NCBI RefSeq assembly: GCF_000685095.1
Contig: NZ_BAYE01000006.1
Location: 248,001 to 312,000, forward strand
Reading direction: 5' to 3'
From: Paraburkholderia caledonica NBRC 102488
GTDB taxonomy: Bacteria > Pseudomonadota > Gammaproteobacteria > Burkholderiales > Burkholderiaceae
Length of the DNA: 64,000 bases
Both the position numbers and the translations under genes were made by a program. Under the pieces are notes generated by a model. It worked only from the letters and a program-made list of their open reading frames with translations, had not been told where the DNA came from and did not search any database. Below are positions 33,240-43,233 of this stretch, piece by piece. The number at the start of each line of letters is the position of its first letter. Positions within the stretch are counted from its first letter, which is position 1.

Positions 33240-34271
33240 TCAGGAGGAGCGCGGCGTGCCAGTCGACGCACGCACCACGAGCTTCGGCGGCGACGAAATT
33301 CGCATCGGCACATTGGCCTCGCCGGGGCCGGCCTGTCCATACGACGATTCGATGAGTTCGCGCAGCAACGAAACGGCAAGCCCGGCGACTTCCACGGTCG
33401 GCACGGCGACTGTGGTCAATGCAGGCCGCGACTCGCGCGCGAGCTGGATGTCGGTGATGCCCATTACGGAAAGATCAGTGGGGACGGCGAGGCCGAGGTC
33501 GGCTGCGGCATGCATCGCGCCGAGCGCCGGCAGGTCGTTGGTCGCGAAGATCGCAGTGAGTTGCGGATCGGCCTCGAGCAACTCGCGCGCCGCGCTGTAG
33601 CCACCCTGGATCGTATCCGCAGCGTGTTTGACGCGGTTTTTGCGCACCCCCGCCGCGCGCAGCGCGTTGACGAACCCTTCATAGCGGGCAGCGTGAATGC
33701 CAGAAGCCTTGCTGCCGACAATCGCCCCTATCCGCCGATGTCCCAATTCGAGCAGATGCTTTCCGGCAAGCTCGCCGGCCAGACGAAAATCCACCGCAAC
33801 GCAGGGCAGGCCCGGTGGCTCGTTGGGTCGCTCCCACATGCACAAAACCACGGGAGTGCCGCGCGATTCCGTCACGTGAAGGTCCGTGAATTGCAGGTTC
33901 GCATTGGTCACGAGCACGCCCTCGGAAAGCGTGCCGGCTATCTGGTCGAGGTACGCGCGGCCCGTTAAGGGATCTTCGTTAGTATTGCAAATGATCACGA
34001 AATGTCCGCTGGTTCGCGCCGCGCGTTCGACGGCTAGTGCGAACTCGGGGTAGAACGGATTGGCGATGCTCGACACCATCAAGGCGAGCGTCGGGGCGCG
34101 CCCTTCGGCGAGCGCGCGGGCGGCGAGGTGCGGCCGGTAGCCGAGCGCGTCGACGGCTTCGAGAACGCGTTGACGTGTGCTCTCGCCGACGCGCCCGCGA
34201 TTGCGCAGCACATTCGATACGGTGGCAGGCGTGACGCCGGCATGGCGCGCGACTTCGCTAAGTGTGGGCAT
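33240..34271 (-). CDS. LacI-family repressor of the beta-galactosidase operon
   Basis: A 343-residue repressor. The N-terminal helix-turn-helix and hinge are clear (TLSEVARHAGVTPATVSNVL, then VLEAVDALGYRPHLAARALA). The remaining 280 residues form the periplasmic-binding-protein-like effector core (MVSSIANPFYPEFALAVERA, HRRIGAIVGS, IFATNDLPALGAM). It is divergent from the ABC/GH42 operon and the perfect dyad at 34410 lies between them, so it should repress that operon until a galactoside binds. It may also repress itself. Confidence 0.9.
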   Translation of the reverse strand: MPTLSEVARHAGVTPATVSNVLRNRGRVGESTRQRVLEAVDALGYRPHLAARALAEGRAPTLALMVSSIANPFYPEFALAVERAARTSGHFVIICNTNEDPLTGRAYLDQIAGTLSEGVLVTNANLQFTDLHVTESRGTPVVLCMWERPNEPPGLPCVAVDFRLAGELAGKHLLELGHRRIGAIVGSKASGIHAARYEGFVNALRAAGVRKNRVKHAADTIQGGYSAARELLEADPQLTAIFATNDLPALGAMHAAADLGLAVPTDLSVMGITDIQLARESRPALTTVAVPTVEVAGLAVSLLRELIESSYGQAGPGEANVPMRISSPPKLVVRASTGTPRSS

Positions 34272-34409
34272 GTCTCTTCATTATTTGGGATGGCTGCCCG
34301 ACATTTGCATCGGCGGGCAAGGCGCGGCACCATCTGTCGCACAGACAAAACGATAGCGGAGACAGGCAAGGCCCGACGATCGCGTGCGATCGATTTTTTA
34401 TGCCCTGCT

Positions 34410-34425
34410 GATTAAGCGCTTAATC
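34410..34425. promoter_or_regulatory. LacI-type operator
   Basis: GATTAAGCGCTTAATC is a perfect 16-bp palindrome with the central CG typical of LacI-family sites, 38 bp upstream of the operon's first start codon and 138 bp from the repressor gene. Confidence 0.8.
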
Positions 34426-34439
34426 TCCGCCGTCGAGCC

Positions 34440-34448
34440 GATTAAATC
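34440..34448. promoter_or_regulatory. Secondary half-site-like dyad GATTAAATC
   Basis: A 9-bp dyad that repeats the GATTAA arm of the main operator, 14 bp after it and just before the first gene. It could be a weaker second contact. Confidence 0.35.
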
Positions 34449-34462
34449 ACGGAGTCGAGGCG

Positions 34463-35614
34463 ATGGCGAGCATTTCGTTAAGAGGCGTGCAGAAAGCGTA
34501 TGGCGACGGTGCGCCGGTGATTCGCGACGTCGATCTCGAGATCGGCGAGAACGAGTTCTGCGTTTTTCTCGGCCCTTCGGGCTGCGGCAAGTCTACGTTG
34601 CTGCGCATGATCGCAGGGCTCGAAGATCTCACCGACGGCGACCTGTTCATCGGCGGCGAGGTCATGAACGACGTGCCGGCGGCGCAGCGCGGCGTGGCAA
34701 TGGTGTTTCAGAGCTACGCGCTCTTTCCGCACATGACCGTGTTCGAGAACATGGCATTCGGACTGAAGCTCGCCAAGACCCCAAAAGACGAGATCGACCG
34801 CAAGGTGCGGGAAGCCGCGCGCATTCTGCAACTGGAAGCGCTGCTCGAGCGCCGGCCGAAAGCACTGTCCGGCGGTCAACGTCAGCGCGTTGCGATCGGC
34901 CGCGCGATCGTGCGCCAGCCCGGAGTGTTTCTCTTCGACGAACCGCTCTCCAATCTCGACGCAACGCTGCGTGGCCAGACGCGCATCGAAATCGCGCGGC
35001 TGCACAAGCAGTTCGCGAAGGCGAGTGTGGTTTATGTGACGCACGATCAGATCGAGGCGATGACCCTCGCGGACAAGATCGTGTTGTTGCATGCCGGGAA
35101 AGACACCGAACGTTACGGCAGCATTGCGCAAATCGGTGCGCCGCTGGAGTTGTATCACCGTCCCAGGAGCCGCTTCGTCGCGGGGTTCATCGGTTCGCCG
35201 CGCATGAACTTTCTGCCGGGACGTATCGCTTCTGTCGATGCGCAAGGCGTTGTCGTGGCGCTCGACCACACGCACGAGAACGTCCACGTTCCTGTGGATG
35301 GTGCCGCGTTGCAAGTCTCGCAAGCGGTGACGCTCGGCGTGCGTCCTGAGCACCTTGAATTCGTCGATTCGTCTTCGTCTCACGACGACGCCATTCTTTC
35401 GCGCGCCGTCTCGCTCGTCGAACAGCTTGGCGAGCACAGCTATGTGCACCTCGATCAACCCGGCGGCGCCGCACTCATCGCGAAAGCGCCGGGCGATACG
35501 CGACTCGCACCAGGCGATCGCGCGAACCTGCGTGTACCGCGCCACGCCACTCATTTGTTCACCGAAGACGGCTTCGCCGCCCCTTCGCTTGAATCCGTCG
35601 AACATTACGCATAA
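34463..35614 (+). CDS. Carbohydrate ABC transporter ATPase, UgpC/MalK (CUT1) type
   Basis: A 383-residue ATPase. Walker [10 protein letters not shown] (about 37-45), Q-loop [13 protein letters not shown], signature [13 protein letters not shown], Walker [13 protein letters not shown] and switch [14 protein letters not shown] are intact. Residues about 245-375 form the regulatory TOBE/OB domain of MalK-type ATPases. It energises the two permeases encoded 4.5 kb downstream. It is the first gene of the LacI-controlled operon, 11 bp before the beta-galactosidase gene; AGTCGAGG lies upstream of the ATG. Confidence 0.9.
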   Translation: MASISLRGVQKAYGDGAPVIRDVDLEIGENEFCVFLGPSGCGKSTLLRMIAGLEDLTDGDLFIGGEVMNDVPAAQRGVAMVFQSYALFPHMTVFENMAFGLKLAKTPKDEIDRKVREAARILQLEALLERRPKALSGGQRQRVAIGRAIVRQPGVFLFDEPLSNLDATLRGQTRIEIARLHKQFAKASVVYVTHDQIEAMTLADKIVLLHAGKDTERYGSIAQIGAPLELYHRPRSRFVAGFIGSPRMNFLPGRIASVDAQGVVVALDHTHENVHVPVDGAALQVSQAVTLGVRPEHLEFVDSSSSHDDAILSRAVSLVEQLGEHSYVHLDQPGGAALIAKAPGDTRLAPGDRANLRVPRHATHLFTEDGFAAPSLESVEHYA

Positions 35615-35625
35615 AGGACATTCGG

Positions 35626-37611
35626 ATGCGCCTTGGAGTCTGTTATTACCCGGAACACTGGCCCGAGTCGATGTGGGAAGACGACGCGCGCCGGATGAAA
35701 GCGCTCGGTATCGAGCAGGTGCGAATCGCCGAGTTTGCGTGGAGCCGCATCGAGCCGACGCCTGGCGAATACGATTGGGCGTGGCTGGATCGCGCAATCG
35801 AAGTACTCGGTGCCGCCGGCTTGCAAGTCGTGATGTGCACGCCCACCGCGACACCCCCAAAGTGGCTGATCGACCGTCATCCGGATATCTTGCCGATTGG
35901 CGCAGATGGCCGACCGCGCGCGTTCGGCTCGCGCCGTCACTATGACTTCTCGTCGCCATCGTATTTCGCGGCCTCGCAGAGAATTTGCACTGCAATTGCC
36001 GAGCGTTACGGCAAACATCCGGCCGTTGCGTACTGGCAGACCGATAACGAGTTCGGCTGTCATCACACGGTGGTGAGTTATTCGCCCGCAGCGGTGGCGC
36101 GTTTTCGCGAGTGGCTGAAAGCACGCTACAAAACGATCGACGAATTAAACCGCGCGTGGGGCACCGTGTTCTGGAGCATGGAGTACCGCAGCTTCGACGA
36201 GATCGACGCTCCGGTGGCGACTGTGACCGAGGCACATCCTTCGCATCGGCTCGATTACCGGCGCTTCGCGTCCGACGAAGTCGCGCGCTATAACCGCATG
36301 CAGGTCGAGATCATCCGTGCGCATTCGCCGGGGCGGCCGGTTGCGCACAACTTCATGCAGCTCTTTACCGAGTTCGATCACTACAAGGTCGCTGCCGATC
36401 TCGACGTTGCCACTTGGGACAGTTATCCGCTCGGCGCGCTGGAAGAACAATGGTTCGCGCCCGATGTGAAAGCGCGCTGGCTGCGCAGCGGTCATCCGGA
36501 TTTCGCGTCGTTCAATCACGACGTGTATCGCGGCATGTCGAAGCTGCCGTTCTGGGTGATGGAGCAACAACCGGGTCCGGTGAATTGGGCGCAGTGGAAT
36601 CCGTCGCCATTGCCGGGCATGGTGCGGCTGTGGAGCTGGGAAGCGTTCGCGCACGGCGCGGGCTGCGTATCGTATTTCCGCTGGCGTCAGGCTCCGTTCG
36701 CGCAGGAGCAGATGCACGCGGGCCTGAATACGCCGGATAACCGGCTCGATGTCGGCGGTAGCGAGGCCGCGCAAGTGGCTTCGGAAATTCGCACGGTGCT
36801 CGCGGCGAATGCGCATGCCGATGCCGCGGTCCGTTCGAAAGTAGCGCTCGTCTACGACTATGAAGCTAAGTGGCTGTTCGAGATCCATCCGCAGGGTGCG
36901 GACTTTCACTATCCGCGCTTCGCATTCGAGTACTACTCGGCATTACGTGCGTTAGGTCTCGATGTCGACGTCGTGCCGGTCGACGCGTCGCTCGACGGCT
37001 ACAGCCTGATCGTCGTGCCGCCGTTGCCGGTCGTGCCGGCTGATCTGGCCGCGCGCCTTGCAAGCTCGGGGGCGCAGGTCGTGCTTGGGCCGCGCACCGG
37101 CTCGAAGACTCAGGACTTGCAGATTCCCGCGAATCTGCCGCCGGGTGCGCTCGCCGATGTATTGCCGCTGCGTGTCTGGCGCGTCGAATCGATGCGCCCT
37201 AACGTGACCGAGCCCGTGCGGCTTTCCGGCACGCAAGACGCGAGTGTTGAAGACGGCGCCGCGCGTCACTGGCGCGACTTCATCGAAAGCAATGAGACGA
37301 ATTCTTTTGATGTACTGGCGCGTTTCGCCGACGGGCACCCGGCGTATGTGCGTAGCGGTGCGTTCCATTACTTCGCCAGCTTGTTCGACGACGCGCTGAC
37401 GACCCGGCTCTTCGAGCAGATCGCACAACGCGCCGGCGTCGAAACGATGCAGCTCGGCGAAAGCGTCCGCATTAGCCGGCGCGGCGCGCTGACCTACGTG
37501 TTTAACTACGGCGACACCGCGCACACGATCACCGGTGCGGCAGACAACGCATTTGTGATCGGCTCACGCGCTGTCGAGCCACAAGGCGTGGCAGTGTACC
37601 GAGCCGGATGA
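35626..37611 (+). CDS. Beta-galactosidase, glycoside hydrolase family 42
   Basis: A 661-residue cytoplasmic GH42 enzyme that cleaves terminal beta-galactosides. The TIM barrel (about 1-380) has the family N-terminus [11 protein letters not shown], acid/base Glu142 in QTDNEFG and nucleophile Glu313 in [12 protein letters not shown]. The trimerisation domain (about 385-595) and small C-terminal beta domain follow. No signal peptide, so it acts on galactosides brought in by the adjacent importer. Metal-binding cysteines found in some GH42 proteins are not evident. Plant galactan fragments are likely natural substrates, by inference. Confidence 0.92.
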   Translation: MRLGVCYYPEHWPESMWEDDARRMKALGIEQVRIAEFAWSRIEPTPGEYDWAWLDRAIEVLGAAGLQVVMCTPTATPPKWLIDRHPDILPIGADGRPRAFGSRRHYDFSSPSYFAASQRICTAIAERYGKHPAVAYWQTDNEFGCHHTVVSYSPAAVARFREWLKARYKTIDELNRAWGTVFWSMEYRSFDEIDAPVATVTEAHPSHRLDYRRFASDEVARYNRMQVEIIRAHSPGRPVAHNFMQLFTEFDHYKVAADLDVATWDSYPLGALEEQWFAPDVKARWLRSGHPDFASFNHDVYRGMSKLPFWVMEQQPGPVNWAQWNPSPLPGMVRLWSWEAFAHGAGCVSYFRWRQAPFAQEQMHAGLNTPDNRLDVGGSEAAQVASEIRTVLAANAHADAAVRSKVALVYDYEAKWLFEIHPQGADFHYPRFAFEYYSALRALGLDVDVVPVDASLDGYSLIVVPPLPVVPADLAARLASSGAQVVLGPRTGSKTQDLQIPANLPPGALADVLPLRVWRVESMRPNVTEPVRLSGTQDASVEDGAARHWRDFIESNETNSFDVLARFADGHPAYVRSGAFHYFASLFDDALTTRLFEQIAQRAGVETMQLGESVRISRRGALTYVFNYGDTAHTITGAADNAFVIGSRAVEPQGVAVYRAG

Positions 37612-37699
37612 CGGGTGCGGCGAGCGGGACGATGTGCAAACCGGAATTCCATGCAGTAACGACAACGATGCAAAATCAGGAATAAAGGAGACAGGTAGC

Positions 37700-38953
37700 A
37701 TGAAAATGAAACCACGCAAGGTTCTGCTGGCACTCGCGGTCGCTGCGGCGGCTCTTGGCACGTCCGTCGTCAGCACTGCGCAGGCCGGCACGCTGACCGC
37801 AAATATCGCATTCAAGGGGGCGAGTCAGCGCGCGGTCTGGCAGTCTGTTGTGGATGAATTCAAGAAGGCGCATCCCGGCATCGACGTGAAGGTGTCGTTT
37901 ATCGACGAAGAAGCGTACAAAGTGCAATTGCCGGGTTGGCTCTCCACTGTCGCGCCCGATATCGTCAACTGGCATGACGGCGAGCGCATGGCGTATTACG
38001 CGCAGCGCGGCCTTTTTGAAGACCTGAGCGGCGACTGGGCGAAGAACGGCTGGAACGACATGTATGCCTCGACGAAGGAAGCATCGTCGTATAAAGGCAA
38101 GCAATTTGCGGCGCCTACGGTGTATTACTCGTGGGGCATGTTCTATCGCAAGGATCTGTTCCAGAAAGCCGGCATCTCTGGCGAACCGAAAACGTGGGAT
38201 CAGTTTCTCGACGACTGCAAGAAGCTGAAGGCCGCCGGCATTACGCCAATTGCCGTGGCGGGCCGCGATGCATGGACGCTCGCCGGCTGGTTCGACTATC
38301 TCGATCTCCGCTTGAATGGCAATGCGTTTCATCAGAAGCTGATGGCGGGTGAAATTGCGTACACCGATCCGCGTGTGAAGAAGGTCTATACGACGTGGAA
38401 GCAGTTGATCGACGCGGGTTATTTCATCGACAACTCCCTGTCCTACGATCTGGATTCGGTGCAGCCGTTCCTGTTCCAGGGCAAAGCCGCGATGATGCTG
38501 ATGGGCACCTTCATCACCGCAGGCTTCCCGCCGAATGTGAAACCGGAGATGGGCTACTTCCAGTTCCCGATCATCGACGCCAATGTGCCGACCGCCGAAG
38601 ACGGTCCGGTCGAATCGCTGCATATCCCGTCGAAGGCGAAGAACAAGGCGGACGCTCATACGTTCCTCGCGTTTGTCGAAACGCCTGAAATCGGCGCGAA
38701 GCTTGCTGCCGGTCTCGGGTCGCTGTCGGCGAATAGCAAGTCGCCGGAGCCGGAAGATCCGATCTCCAAGATTGGCTTCCAGATTCTTGCCAATACGAAA
38801 GGCGGCATTGCGCAGTTCTACGATCGCGACATGACGAAGGAAATGGCCGATGAAGGCATGAAGGGAATGCAGCAGTTCGTCTCCGATCCGACGAAGCTAG
38901 ACAGCGTGCTCGCGCAACTGGAGCAGACGCGCAAGCGCATTTACAAGAAGTAG
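37700..38953 (+). CDS. Extracellular sugar-binding protein (CUT1 ABC importer)
   Basis: A 417-residue periplasmic binding protein of the MalE/UgpB type. A Sec signal peptide covers about 1-29 (KVLLALAVAAAALGTSVV, cleaved near AQAG). WQSVVDEFKKAHPGIDVKVSF, YSWGMFYRKDLFQKAGI and the FLFQGKAAMMLMGTF segment are family landmarks. ATG 37700 follows AAAGGAG by 9 nt; an in-frame ATG at 37634 would hide the signal peptide. It delivers the galactoside to the two permeases that follow. Confidence 0.9.
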   Translation: MKMKPRKVLLALAVAAAALGTSVVSTAQAGTLTANIAFKGASQRAVWQSVVDEFKKAHPGIDVKVSFIDEEAYKVQLPGWLSTVAPDIVNWHDGERMAYYAQRGLFEDLSGDWAKNGWNDMYASTKEASSYKGKQFAAPTVYYSWGMFYRKDLFQKAGISGEPKTWDQFLDDCKKLKAAGITPIAVAGRDAWTLAGWFDYLDLRLNGNAFHQKLMAGEIAYTDPRVKKVYTTWKQLIDAGYFIDNSLSYDLDSVQPFLFQGKAAMMLMGTFITAGFPPNVKPEMGYFQFPIIDANVPTAEDGPVESLHIPSKAKNKADAHTFLAFVETPEIGAKLAAGLGSLSANSKSPEPEDPISKIGFQILANTKGGIAQFYDRDMTKEMADEGMKGMQQFVSDPTKLDSVLAQLEQTRKRIYKK

Positions 38954-39037
38954 TGGGCGGTGGCGGCCGTTGGGTCGCCTTCCGGTGTGTCCGATCGGCA
39001 GCAACTGTATGTCGACAGCTCTGCATGGAGAATGATT

Positions 39038-40003
39038 TTGTCGCATTCCGTCACTCGTCATACTGTGGGCGGTCCCGCTGAATCAGGCGGCTCGCCGCTG
39101 CCTGCGTCGGGCAGCACAACGCGGGGCTACGCACGCGAGCGTCGTCCTTCGCCTACTGCGCGGCGTCAACGACGCGCCGCCTTTCTGTTTCTCGCGCCCG
39201 CTTGTGTGATGGTGGCCATTTATGTGATCTGGCCGATTCTGTCGACAATCCGCCTGAGCTTCTTCAACTGGGACGGCATGACGGAGCCGACTTTCGTCGG
39301 CCTCGCCAACTACACCGAACTGTTCCATACGCAGACGTTCTACACGGCGCTGAAGAACAACCTTATCTGGCTCCTGCTGTTTCTGCTCGCACCGCCGATG
39401 GGACTCGCCGTCGCGTTGTATCTGAACCAGGCGGTGGCCGGTATCCGGATCGTCAAGTCGCTCTTCTTTGCGCCGTTCGTATTGTCCGGTGTGGTGGTCG
39501 GGCTGATCTTCTCGTGGTTCTACGATCCAACGTTCGGCCTGCTCGCGGTGATTGTCGGCCACGGCGTGCCGGTACTCGGCGATCCGCGCTACGCAACGCC
39601 AGGCATTGTGTTTGCCGCGCTGTGGCCGCAAACGGCCTATTGCATGATCCTTTATCTGACAGGCCTCACTTCGCTAAACGCGGAACAGATCGAGGCGGCG
39701 CGCATGGAGGGCGCACGCGGCTGGTCGATGCTGTGGCATGTGATCCTGCCGCAATTGCGGCCCACTACTTTTATGGCAATCGTCGTCACGATTATCGGCG
39801 CATTGCGTAGTTTCGATCTGATCTCGGTGATGACGGGCGGCGGTCCTTTCGAAAGTTCGACCGTGCTCGCCTATTACATGTACGACCAGGCAATCAAGTA
39901 CTACCGCATCGGCTATTCGGCGGCGGTGGCGGTCGTGCTGTTCGGCATCATGCTGGTGTACATCGTTTATCACCTGCGGCGGATGCTGCGCGCCGAGCAA
40001 TAA
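39038..40003 (+). CDS. Sugar ABC transporter permease (MalF/UgpA type)
   Basis: A 321-residue inner-membrane permease with six helices after a basic, disordered N-terminus of about 45 residues. The EAA loop, EAARMEGARGWSMLWHVILPQLRP, contacts the ATPase. A TTG at 39038 is preferred as start because GGAG (39027-39030) lies 7 nt before it; the ATG at 39032 would leave only one base after that site. First of two permeases; its stop is 10 bp before the second. Confidence 0.85.
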   Translation: MSHSVTRHTVGGPAESGGSPLPASGSTTRGYARERRPSPTARRQRRAAFLFLAPACVMVAIYVIWPILSTIRLSFFNWDGMTEPTFVGLANYTELFHTQTFYTALKNNLIWLLLFLLAPPMGLAVALYLNQAVAGIRIVKSLFFAPFVLSGVVVGLIFSWFYDPTFGLLAVIVGHGVPVLGDPRYATPGIVFAALWPQTAYCMILYLTGLTSLNAEQIEAARMEGARGWSMLWHVILPQLRPTTFMAIVVTIIGALRSFDLISVMTGGGPFESSTVLAYYMYDQAIKYYRIGYSAAVAVVLFGIMLVYIVYHLRRMLRAEQ

Positions 40004-40013
40004 GGAGCCAACC

Positions 40014-40865
40014 ATGTTTCCAATTCCAATCGACAAGTGGAAACCGGCAACGCGCCGCGTCTACAAACTGACGCTGCCGATCGCATTGCTGATCTGGCTT
40101 CTACCGATGATCGCAGTGCTCGTCACATCGATACGCTCGAGCGAAGAACTCAGCGAGGGCAACTATTGGGGATGGCCGAAGCATTTTGCGCTGTTCGACA
40201 ATTATCGCGAGGCGTTGACCACTTCGCCGATGCTGCATTACTTCTGGAACAGCGTGCTGATTACCGTGCCCGCGGTAATCGGTTCCATTGCACTTGCCGC
40301 AATGGCCGGCTTTGCGCTCGCAATCTACCGCTTTCGCGGCAATTCCTCACTGTTCGCTACTTTTGTCGCGGGCAACTTCGTGCCTGTGCAGGTATTGATG
40401 ATCCCGGTACGCGATCTGTCGTTGCAGCTAGGGGTGTTCAACACGGTGAGCGCCCTGATTCTTTTCCATGTGTCGTTCCAGACAGGTTTTTGCGCGCTTT
40501 TTTTGCGCAACTTCATCAAGCAGTTGCCGTTCGAACTGGTCGAGGCGGCGCGGATTGAAGGTGCGAACGAGTGGACAGTGTTCTTCAGAATCGTCCTTCC
40601 GCTGATACGGCCCGCGCTCGCCGCATTGGCCATTCTCGTGTTCACGTTCGTGTGGAACGACTATTTCTGGGCGTTGTGCCTGACGCAAGGCGACGACGCT
40701 GCGCCGATCACCGTTGGTGTGGCCGCGCTGAAGGGGCAATGGACGACCGCATGGAACCTCGTTTCCGCCGGCTCGATCCTCGCTGCGTTGCCTTCCGTCG
40801 CAATGTTCTTCGCGATGCAGAAGCACTTTGTCGCAGGCTTGACATTCGGCGCGACGAAGGGTTAA
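40014..40865 (+). CDS. Sugar ABC transporter permease (MalG/UgpE type)
   Basis: A 283-residue partner permease with six helices. VEAARIEGANEWTVFFRIVLP is the EAA loop that docks to the ATPase. FVPVQVLMIPVRDLSLQLG and WNDYFWALCLTQGDD are typical of MalG-type subunits. AAGGAG precedes the ATG. It closes the LacI-controlled operon; no clear terminator is visible in the 120 bp before the next promoter. Confidence 0.9.
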   Translation: MFPIPIDKWKPATRRVYKLTLPIALLIWLLPMIAVLVTSIRSSEELSEGNYWGWPKHFALFDNYREALTTSPMLHYFWNSVLITVPAVIGSIALAAMAGFALAIYRFRGNSSLFATFVAGNFVPVQVLMIPVRDLSLQLGVFNTVSALILFHVSFQTGFCALFLRNFIKQLPFELVEAARIEGANEWTVFFRIVLPLIRPALAALAILVFTFVWNDYFWALCLTQGDDAAPITVGVAALKGQWTTAWNLVSAGSILAALPSVAMFFAMQKHFVAGLTFGATKG

Positions 40866-40986
40866 AGCGGCTACCCGATGACCTTGCAAACGCACGAACG
40901 AAAAATAGCAAATCGAGTAGCGCGTATTGAGCGTTGAGAGTATGAGCGGCAAACGTTTGCGCGATTGCCGTCGCGTTTGCCCTCAT

Positions 40987-41013
40987 TAAAGATTGGGATG
41001 GGCTTGTCGTTAT
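40987..41013 (+). promoter_or_regulatory. Sigma-28 (FliA)-like promoter of the cNMP-FliG/MotAB group
   Basis: TAAAGATT (40987-40994), exactly 11 bp, then GTCGTTAT (41006-41013). The enterobacterial FliA consensus TAAAGTTT-N11-GCCGATAA agrees at 12 of 16 positions with correct spacing. Transcription should begin near 41020, which leaves a normal leader only if translation starts at TTG 41099. Confidence 0.55.
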
Positions 41014-41098
41014 CTAGTGAAATATGTCAGATCGTCGAACTGACTCGTGCTTGACGAAGGCACGCGCTGGACCAAAAAGCTCATCGGGGGTACCAATC

Positions 41099-42334
41099 TT
41101 GAACCAACAACGCACGCCATGGACGCGCACGGCGGCTCCGGGGGAAGTCATCTATTCAGAAGGCTTCCTGGGTGACGCAGTGATCTACGTCATTGCAGAT
41201 GGCAAAGTCGAAATCTCCACCCAGTGCGATGAAAAAAAGGTCATTCTGGCTACGCTCGGCAAGGGCGAATTTTTCGGCGAAGCGGCGCTGTTGCCGCCCG
41301 AACCGCGAGCACACACCGCGAAAGCACTGAGCTTCTGCCAACTTACCGCCATCGCGGGCGGCATTGTCGAAGAAGAACTCGAGCGCGTCTCGCCGCTGCT
41401 GCGCCATATCGTGCGCACCATGATCCGTCGCGTCAAAAAGAAAGACGACATTCTCGCGACTAATACACATGCCGATTTTCTACCCGGCGTCCTTTCCTAC
41501 GCACACGTTCTTTCGTTGATGGCCGGAGCCGAACCCAACGACAGATTCGATGGACGCGCGCGCCGTCCTCAAAACGAGGAAATCTCGATTCCGCTTTCCG
41601 AAGTCATCAAGAAATGCAACGCGATAGCGGGCCATTCGCGTCCGCATGTGATGGCAATGCTCAAGCGCATGGAGAAGCTCAATCTCGTGTCCATCGAAGG
41701 GGGACGCTCAGAGCGGCTGAACAATACATCTGGGCGCTATTCGGCAAGTGACGGCGCGGCGGGCCGGCAGCTCGTCACGTTCGACGCAGTGAAAATCACC
41801 GAACGCGCGCAGCAGGTGGCGGACCACGATCTGGACGTGTCGATCGGCAGCGAACTCGAACTCATCGAACTGGACGACCTGGAAGCCTTGATCGGCGTCG
41901 ACCGGAAAGTAATTCTGAACAAGCTCTCTCACGCGGAGATCGCCGAGGACATCTTCGCATTCCGCAAGACCAAGGTACTCAACTACGTCGAGGAAAAAGG
42001 TCTCAGTTACTTCTCGCGCCGCAACGCGCGTGGCGCAGGCGAGTTGAAATCGCTCGACGATCTCGAGTTTGTCGATCAGCGCACGTTGTTCGAAGCGGTG
42101 AGTGCTTTCGATACCTATGACCTCGCGAAACTGCTGTCCGCGTCGGAGGGGCAGCCGATTGACGAGCGCCTGCAATCCGTGATGACGGAAGCCCGGAAGA
42201 AAGAGGTGTCGTGGGTCATGCGTCGAGAGATCAAGATCGACCCTGTCGAGATCATCGAAATCGAGCAGCGGTTCCTCGACACGGTGCGAACGCTGAAGTC
42301 ACCCGTGGCAAATACTGCTCCGGCTGAGTCCTGA
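41099..42334 (+). CDS. Cyclic-nucleotide-binding-domain protein with FliG-C-like C-terminus
   Basis: A 411-residue cytoplasmic protein of unusual layout. Residues about 15-95 are a cyclic-nucleotide-binding fold; its cassette FFGEAALLPPEPRAHTA keeps both Glu61 and Arg70 of the phosphate-binding motif, so a cNMP could bind. About 130-210 resemble the Crp winged helix (IPLSEVIKKCNAIAGHSRPHV, LNLVSIEG). About 245-400 resemble FliG: LKSLDDLEFVDQRTLFEAVS and FDTYDLAKLLSAS follow the FliG-C order F-E-x-L-x-x-x-D-x-R...D-L-A-x-x-L. In flagella, FliG-C transmits stator torque. TTG 41099 has GGGGGT 8 nt upstream; ATG 41024 would be leaderless. MotA/B-like genes follow. Confidence 0.7.
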   Translation: MNQQRTPWTRTAAPGEVIYSEGFLGDAVIYVIADGKVEISTQCDEKKVILATLGKGEFFGEAALLPPEPRAHTAKALSFCQLTAIAGGIVEEELERVSPLLRHIVRTMIRRVKKKDDILATNTHADFLPGVLSYAHVLSLMAGAEPNDRFDGRARRPQNEEISIPLSEVIKKCNAIAGHSRPHVMAMLKRMEKLNLVSIEGGRSERLNNTSGRYSASDGAAGRQLVTFDAVKITERAQQVADHDLDVSIGSELELIELDDLEALIGVDRKVILNKLSHAEIAEDIFAFRKTKVLNYVEEKGLSYFSRRNARGAGELKSLDDLEFVDQRTLFEAVSAFDTYDLAKLLSASEGQPIDERLQSVMTEARKKEVSWVMRREIKIDPVEIIEIEQRFLDTVRTLKSPVANTAPAES

Positions 42335-42423
42335 CGCCTGCGGCGCCCGGTCCGCAACACCGGGCGCAACGCTTGAACGTTTAACTGTAATTCGCAGGCT
42401 GCTGCAGCCGGTCGCGAGGACGT

Positions 42424-43188
42424 ATGGATCTTTTGACGATATTTGGCGTGGTGTTCGGCCTGACGGCGATCGTCGCGGGCTTCTCGCTCGAGGGCGGCAA
42501 CTTCACATCGCTCTTTCAGCTGGAGGCGTTTGTCATCGTGCTAGGCGGCACCTTCGGGGCCGTGATGATCCAGAACACGTGGGCTCGGTTCTATGACGGT
42601 GTGAAGCAATTGCGCTTTGCTTTTGTCAAGGCGCGGCAAGTGGATCGCGAGAGCCTTTCCGTTCTGCTCGAATGGGGCGATCAGGCGAAACTCAATGGCA
42701 TGCTGGTGTTCGAGTCGATCGACGCGAACGGAATTAGCCCGTTTGCCAAGCGAGGTCTTGAGCTGCTGGCAAACGGCGTATCGACCGCAGTGCTCGAAGA
42801 TGCGTTGCAACGCGAGGTCGATGCCTATGAGCGCAATCACATGGCGGCCGCGCGAATCTGGCAGCAGGCGGGCGGTTATGCGCCGACGTTTGGCATTCTG
42901 GGCGCGGTGCTGGGCCTCATCCAGGTGACGGGCCATATGCTGGAACCGTCGCAATTGGGGCAGGGCATTGCGGTCGCGTTTGTTGCAACGCTGTATGGCC
43001 TGGCCCTGGCCAACCTCGTGTTTCTGCCGCTATACGGAAAGATCCGCGCTCAGGTGGACAGCGAATTGCGTTTCAGGCGTTTGTACCTCGACGGCCTGCT
43101 CGCCATCTCGCGAAAGGAATCGCCGCACACCATCGAAACGCGCCTGGCTGGCGACGTGCGCGAACGATCCGCCGAACTGCTCGGCTAA
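42424..43188 (+). CDS. MotA/PomA-like stator proton/sodium channel subunit
   Basis: A 254-residue membrane protein with four helices (about 3-20, 33-50, 150-172, 181-203) and a large cytoplasmic loop between 2 and 3, as in MotA/PomA. GGYAPTFGILGAVLGLIQ carries the conserved helix-3 Pro154, and GIAVAFVATLYGLALANLVFLP is the helix-4 signature, closer to PomA/MotC than to enterobacterial MotA. It should form the pentameric ring around the MotB dimer. GAGGA lies before the ATG. It follows the FliG-like gene by 89 bp and precedes the MotB-like gene by 45 bp. Confidence 0.88.
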   Translation: MDLLTIFGVVFGLTAIVAGFSLEGGNFTSLFQLEAFVIVLGGTFGAVMIQNTWARFYDGVKQLRFAFVKARQVDRESLSVLLEWGDQAKLNGMLVFESIDANGISPFAKRGLELLANGVSTAVLEDALQREVDAYERNHMAAARIWQQAGGYAPTFGILGAVLGLIQVTGHMLEPSQLGQGIAVAFVATLYGLALANLVFLPLYGKIRAQVDSELRFRRLYLDGLLAISRKESPHTIETRLAGDVRERSAELLG

Positions 43189-43233
43189 TGGCTCGGCAAT
43201 GCCTGAGCATCAATTCACAGCGGACTCGCGTGT

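Noticed and set aside
33074..33379. 101-codon minus-strand frame ahead of the LacI stop
   Set aside because: It overlaps the 3' end of the LacI gene in another frame, without a ribosome site or matching codon use.
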